Assembly (NCBI GenBank): GCA_040218535.1
Contig: JAVJRG010000005.1
Coordinates: 1,612,001 to 1,676,000, forward strand
Length of the DNA: 64,000 nt
From: Lacipirellulaceae bacterium
GTDB lineage: Bacteria > Planctomycetota > Planctomycetia > Pirellulales > Lacipirellulaceae
Reading direction: 5' to 3'
This document shows, piece after piece, positions 61,536 through 64,000 of the stretch. Each line of letters starts with the position of its first letter. The stretch's first letter is position 1. Under the pieces are notes generated by a model. It was not told the origin of the DNA. It worked only from the letters and a program-made list of their open reading frames with translations, and did not search any database. The translations under genes and the position numbers were made by a program.

Positions 61536-62816
61536 ATGCTGCCAGCCATTTATCGCCGCTACCGAGAAGCCTACTCCGGCTTGCCGCGGGAGGTTTGGTG
61601 GATGGCGCTGGCGTTGTTCATCAATCGCTGCGGCACAATGGTGATGCCGTTTTTGACACTCTATCTGCGGCAAGAACGGGGGATGAGTGAATCGTCGGCA
61701 GGGATGATGCTCTCCGCGTTTGGACTGGGAGCAATCGTTGGTGCTTACTCTGGTGGACGGCTGGTGCCGCTCGTTGGAGCAGTACGGGTGCAGATTAGCG
61801 CTTTGCTGTTAGTGTCGCCTTGCTTTCTATTGATCCCGTTTGCAGAGAGCTGGTTAGAAATCGCCGCTGCCATGTTCGCGCTCGGCGTCACCGGCGAAGC
61901 AGTTTTCCCGGCGAATAACTCAGCCATTGCATTGTTAACGACTCGCGAGAATCGCGTGCGCGCCTATGCGTTGCAACGGTTGGCGGCAAACCTTGGGTTC
62001 TCGTTTGGCCCAGCCATCGGTGGTGTCCTTGCGGAGATTGATTTCCACTTGCTGTTCGGCGTGGATGCCGCGACGACTGCGATTGGTGGGTTGCTACTCT
62101 TGTACTTCTTTGGCTTCAAACGACTGGCGAACACGAATGAGACTGCGGAAGAGAAGCCGAAGGTCACTGCTTCGCCGTTGAAGGATCGCACCTTCGTTGC
62201 GTTTCTCTTGCTGATCTTTGTCGCTGCGCTGCCATTCTTTCAGTTTTGGTCGACCTACCCGCTATTTCTGAAAGACAACTACGGTTTCAGCAAGCCGATG
62301 ATCGGTGCGATGTTCGCCTTCAATACGACGATCATTGTGTTGACGGAAATGATCCTCGTCGACGCTGCCAAGAAGTGGTCACAACTACGGACCATCGGCT
62401 GGGGCTGCTTCCTGGCGTGCTTCGGCTTTGGCATTTTGCCCTACGGCGCGTCGATCGGCTTTGCTGTGCTATCGATGTTTATCATCACGGTGGGCGAAAT
62501 GCTCTCCCACCCGTTGGCATCAGGCTTCGTGGCGGATCGCAGTCCCGAAGGCGGCGAGGGTCCCTACATGGGTTGGTTCTCGATGGTATTTTCCGTTTGC
62601 TTCGTCATCGGGCCAGCATCGGGGGCGACACTCTACGAGCAAGATCCGCGGCTGGTGTGGGCTTGTAGTTTAGTGATTGCGTTCGTGGTGCTACTGGGGT
62701 TTCTTGTCCTGGCACGTGTGGCGAAGCCGGAGGTGGCCACGGATGGCGCGGATTTCACGGATGGGGAGGCCCTTATTGGTGGAGGCCTAGCCAGTACGGG
62801 TGCTTCTCGCAACTAG
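61536..62816 (+). CDS. MFS transporter
   Basis: 426 residues, twelve helices. RCGTMVMPFLTLYLRQERGM opens the carrier; GAYSGGRLVPLVGAV carries the A-like loop; the YajR/MdtH-like group is closest. The last about 30 residues (VATDGADFTDGEALIGGG) are encoded by a family A palindrome arm and do not belong to the fold. Substrate unknown. The next gene begins in its 3' end or after it. Confidence 0.85.
   Translation: MLPAIYRRYREAYSGLPREVWWMALALFINRCGTMVMPFLTLYLRQERGMSESSAGMMLSAFGLGAIVGAYSGGRLVPLVGAVRVQISALLLVSPCFLLIPFAESWLEIAAAMFALGVTGEAVFPANNSAIALLTTRENRVRAYALQRLAANLGFSFGPAIGGVLAEIDFHLLFGVDAATTAIGGLLLLYFFGFKRLANTNETAEEKPKVTASPLKDRTFVAFLLLIFVAALPFFQFWSTYPLFLKDNYGFSKPMIGAMFAFNTTIIVLTEMILVDAAKKWSQLRTIGWGCFLACFGFGILPYGASIGFAVLSMFIITVGEMLSHPLASGFVADRSPEGGEGPYMGWFSMVFSVCFVIGPASGATLYEQDPRLVWACSLVIAFVVLLGFLVLARVAKPEVATDGADFTDGEALIGGGLASTGASRN
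62736..62771. repeat. Palindrome family A single arm read into the MFS gene
   Basis: GGCCACGGATG-GCGCGGATTTCACGGATG lies in frame in the last 80 bases of the MFS gene. Only one arm is present; no inverted partner is seen nearby. Confidence 0.7.
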
Positions 62817-62940
62817 GAAGGAGCATACGCGATGGAGGAGAGAAGGATTGGGAGCTGCGAACTGTACTCTATACAATATCCATGGGTTGCAGAACGCTTC
62901 ACGGTGCACAGTCTGGATAGCTAGACGGATACTTAATGTG

Positions 62941-63402
62941 ATGAATCACCCAGACGAATGGCTAGAAGACCGAATTAGATTCAAAGCTAAGCAATACAAT
63001 TTGCCGACCCGCCAAACTCGTTTTTTCCACGATTGGCCTGTAAAGGTTCAAGGCTTTATAACTGAGACGATTGCGTCACGCAAAATCGGAACACCTGTAT
63101 TGTTGGCTTACCAATCCAGGGAACTTTGGTCGCTAGTAGGTACACGGATGTTAATTGGTGCTGATCAGGGGCAACTCCAGTGCGTTGGCTACCCCTCGAT
63201 TGAATCAATTGCTTCGCGAGACTACCCGCCTAAGAACTGGATGGAGTTGGGGTTGGCCGAGGCGGGCCGATTAAAAACTTCTTGGAAACACTTACTTGTC
63301 ACTGCAAAGTCAGGGAATGAGTTAGTCTTTTGGGTGCCCCCTGGCCCAGAGGCTTTTTCGCTTTGGAACATCTTACTCATGTTGGCCCGAATGGCTGACT
63401 AG
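62941..63402 (+). CDS. Protein of unknown function
   Basis: 153 residues from the ATG at 62941 (MNHPDEWLEDRIRFKAKQYN). No family recognised; the C-terminal half is hydrophobic in parts (AFSLWNILLMLARMAD). The frame opens earlier (62800) but lacks a clear start there. Lies alone between the MFS gene and dus. Confidence 0.55.
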   Translation: MNHPDEWLEDRIRFKAKQYNLPTRQTRFFHDWPVKVQGFITETIASRKIGTPVLLAYQSRELWSLVGTRMLIGADQGQLQCVGYPSIESIASRDYPPKNWMELGLAEAGRLKTSWKHLLVTAKSGNELVFWVPPGPEAFSLWNILLMLARMAD

Positions 63403-63407
63403 ACGAC

Positions 63408-63599
63408 TTCGCTTCGCGGCTAGCGAAGGGGACCGACAGTCTACCGATAGAAACTTGGGTACGCTGCAAAATACTGTTCGGTCGATCGCCGGTGTACGCT
63501 ACGCATGGATAGACCGCCCTGATCTCTTGGCTTCGCTCACCGACAATCAGCCGAATGGGACGATAGAGAAAGCAGAGTCAACTGCGGCTGACTGTCGGT
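63408..63599. repeat. Hairpin and inverted words between the unknown gene and dus
   Basis: CTTCGCT/AGCGAAG at 63408-63428 form a short stem. ACCGACAGTC (63432-63441) and its complement GACTGTCGGT (63590-63599) pair across 148 bp. They lie just after the 62941-63402 gene, in the 226 bp gap. Confidence 0.4.
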
Positions 63600-63628
63600 G
63601 CTTCCCATTCTTGAATTACAACAGCAGC

Positions 63629-64000
63629 CTAACGAGAATCCAAACCAGATTTCTCGGTTGCTGTCGCTCGGTCGAAATGACATGTTTGTGGAAAATACCG
63701 CTCCACAACCTCATGAAATTCCTCCACCGAATCAATCACCGCCACGTGCTTGCGGAACTCTCGCGCTCCAGGCCGTCCCTGTGCGTAGCAACAGGCGTAT
63801 TTGCGCATGAGGACGGCGGCTTTCTCGGTGCCGAAGCGGTCACACACGAGCCGGAAGTGGTAGAGGAGTAGCTCTTTCTCTTCTTCGAGTGTCGGGTCGA
63901 GAGGGACGGGTAAGCCGCGGACGGCGGCGGCGGCTTGGGCGAAGAGCCACGGTTTGTTTAGCGAAGCACGGGCGATCATCACCCCGTCGACCGGGTAACG
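63629..64000 (-). CDS. tRNA-dihydrouridine synthase, C-terminal part
   Basis: Cut by the window end; the frame runs to base 64000. The visible 123 residues include VDGVMIARASLNKPWLF (FMN-binding region), FGTEKAAVLMRKYACCYAQG and ARAFRKHVAV-like GAREFRKHVAV, all of the Dus family. It reduces uridine in tRNA D-loops. The subtype (DusB-like) is likely but not certain. Confidence 0.85.
   Translation of the reverse strand, partial: RYPVDGVMIARASLNKPWLFAQAAAAVRGLPVPLDPTLEEEKELLLYHFRLVCDRFGTEKAAVLMRKYACCYAQGRPGAREFRKHVAVIDSVEEFHEVVERYFPQTCHFDRATATEKSGLDSR

Noticed and set aside
1-64000. tRNA or rRNA genes
   Set aside because: Intergenic regions were read for cloverleaf and rRNA words and none was seen, but no covariance search was possible.

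Overview
This 64 kb window reads as chromosome of a planctomycete, most likely order Pirellulales and close to Lacipirellulaceae. Four things point there: a secreted glycoside hydrolase ending in a dockerin-like EF-hand repeat plus a PEP-CTERM tail (49035-50579); a DUF1598 protein, a family I know mainly from planctomycetes; a methanofuran/C1-type gene pair (mfnF, mfnD); and many gene-end palindromes of the CCACGGATTTCACGGAT and AACCCGAAGCG types. Family-level placement is inference. I found no rRNA, tRNA, CRISPR array, prophage or insertion sequence.

Layout. 0-7 kb: end of a type IV pilus/type II secretion operon (secretin, PilP-like protein), then sthA, rarA, a CbiX-type chelatase and mgtE. 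7-15.3 kb: an exported protein, a fused 5-oxoprolinase, a small-protein/nucleotidyltransferase pair, and the tightly coupled run cysK-hicA-hicB-lipA. 15.3-24 kb: a large exported protein coupled to a DUF309 protein, then a four-gene ABC export or remodelling cluster. 24-31 kb: a GGCT-fold protein, a receiver-HDOD protein with a degenerate receiver, an M16 peptidase pair (one active, one without catalytic residues), a GNAT protein and small unknowns. 31-37 kb: a DUF2254 membrane protein and a TroABCD-like Mn/Zn ABC transporter in which both permeases carry a C-terminal DtxR/MntR-like domain. 37-51 kb: nfo, ndk, an FHA-GAF-sigma54 activator, DUF1598, a cold-shock protein, an acyl desaturase, an MMPL exporter, an Npt-like carrier, the GH16 enzyme and an SMI1/KNR4 protein. 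51-59.5 kb: mfnF, mfnD and a suf operon (sufR, nuoB, sufC, sufB, sufD, Rieske ferredoxin, sufT), all on the minus strand. 59.5-64 kb: an AGCS symporter, an MFS carrier, an unknown protein and the 3' part of a tRNA-dihydrouridine synthase.

How the parts fit. Several units form coherent operons: Fe-S assembly, with nuoB as a likely client and SufR as a likely sensor; metal uptake, with sensing domains built into the permeases; and methanofuran-type cofactor synthesis. Running through the window is a set of long imperfect palindromes. Nearly all start or end within about 0-75 nt of a stop codon, and two are read into the 3' end of a reading frame (MMPL and MFS). The best candidates for something little described are the permease-regulator fusions, the gene-end palindrome families, and the toxin-antitoxin pair translationally coupled to lipA.
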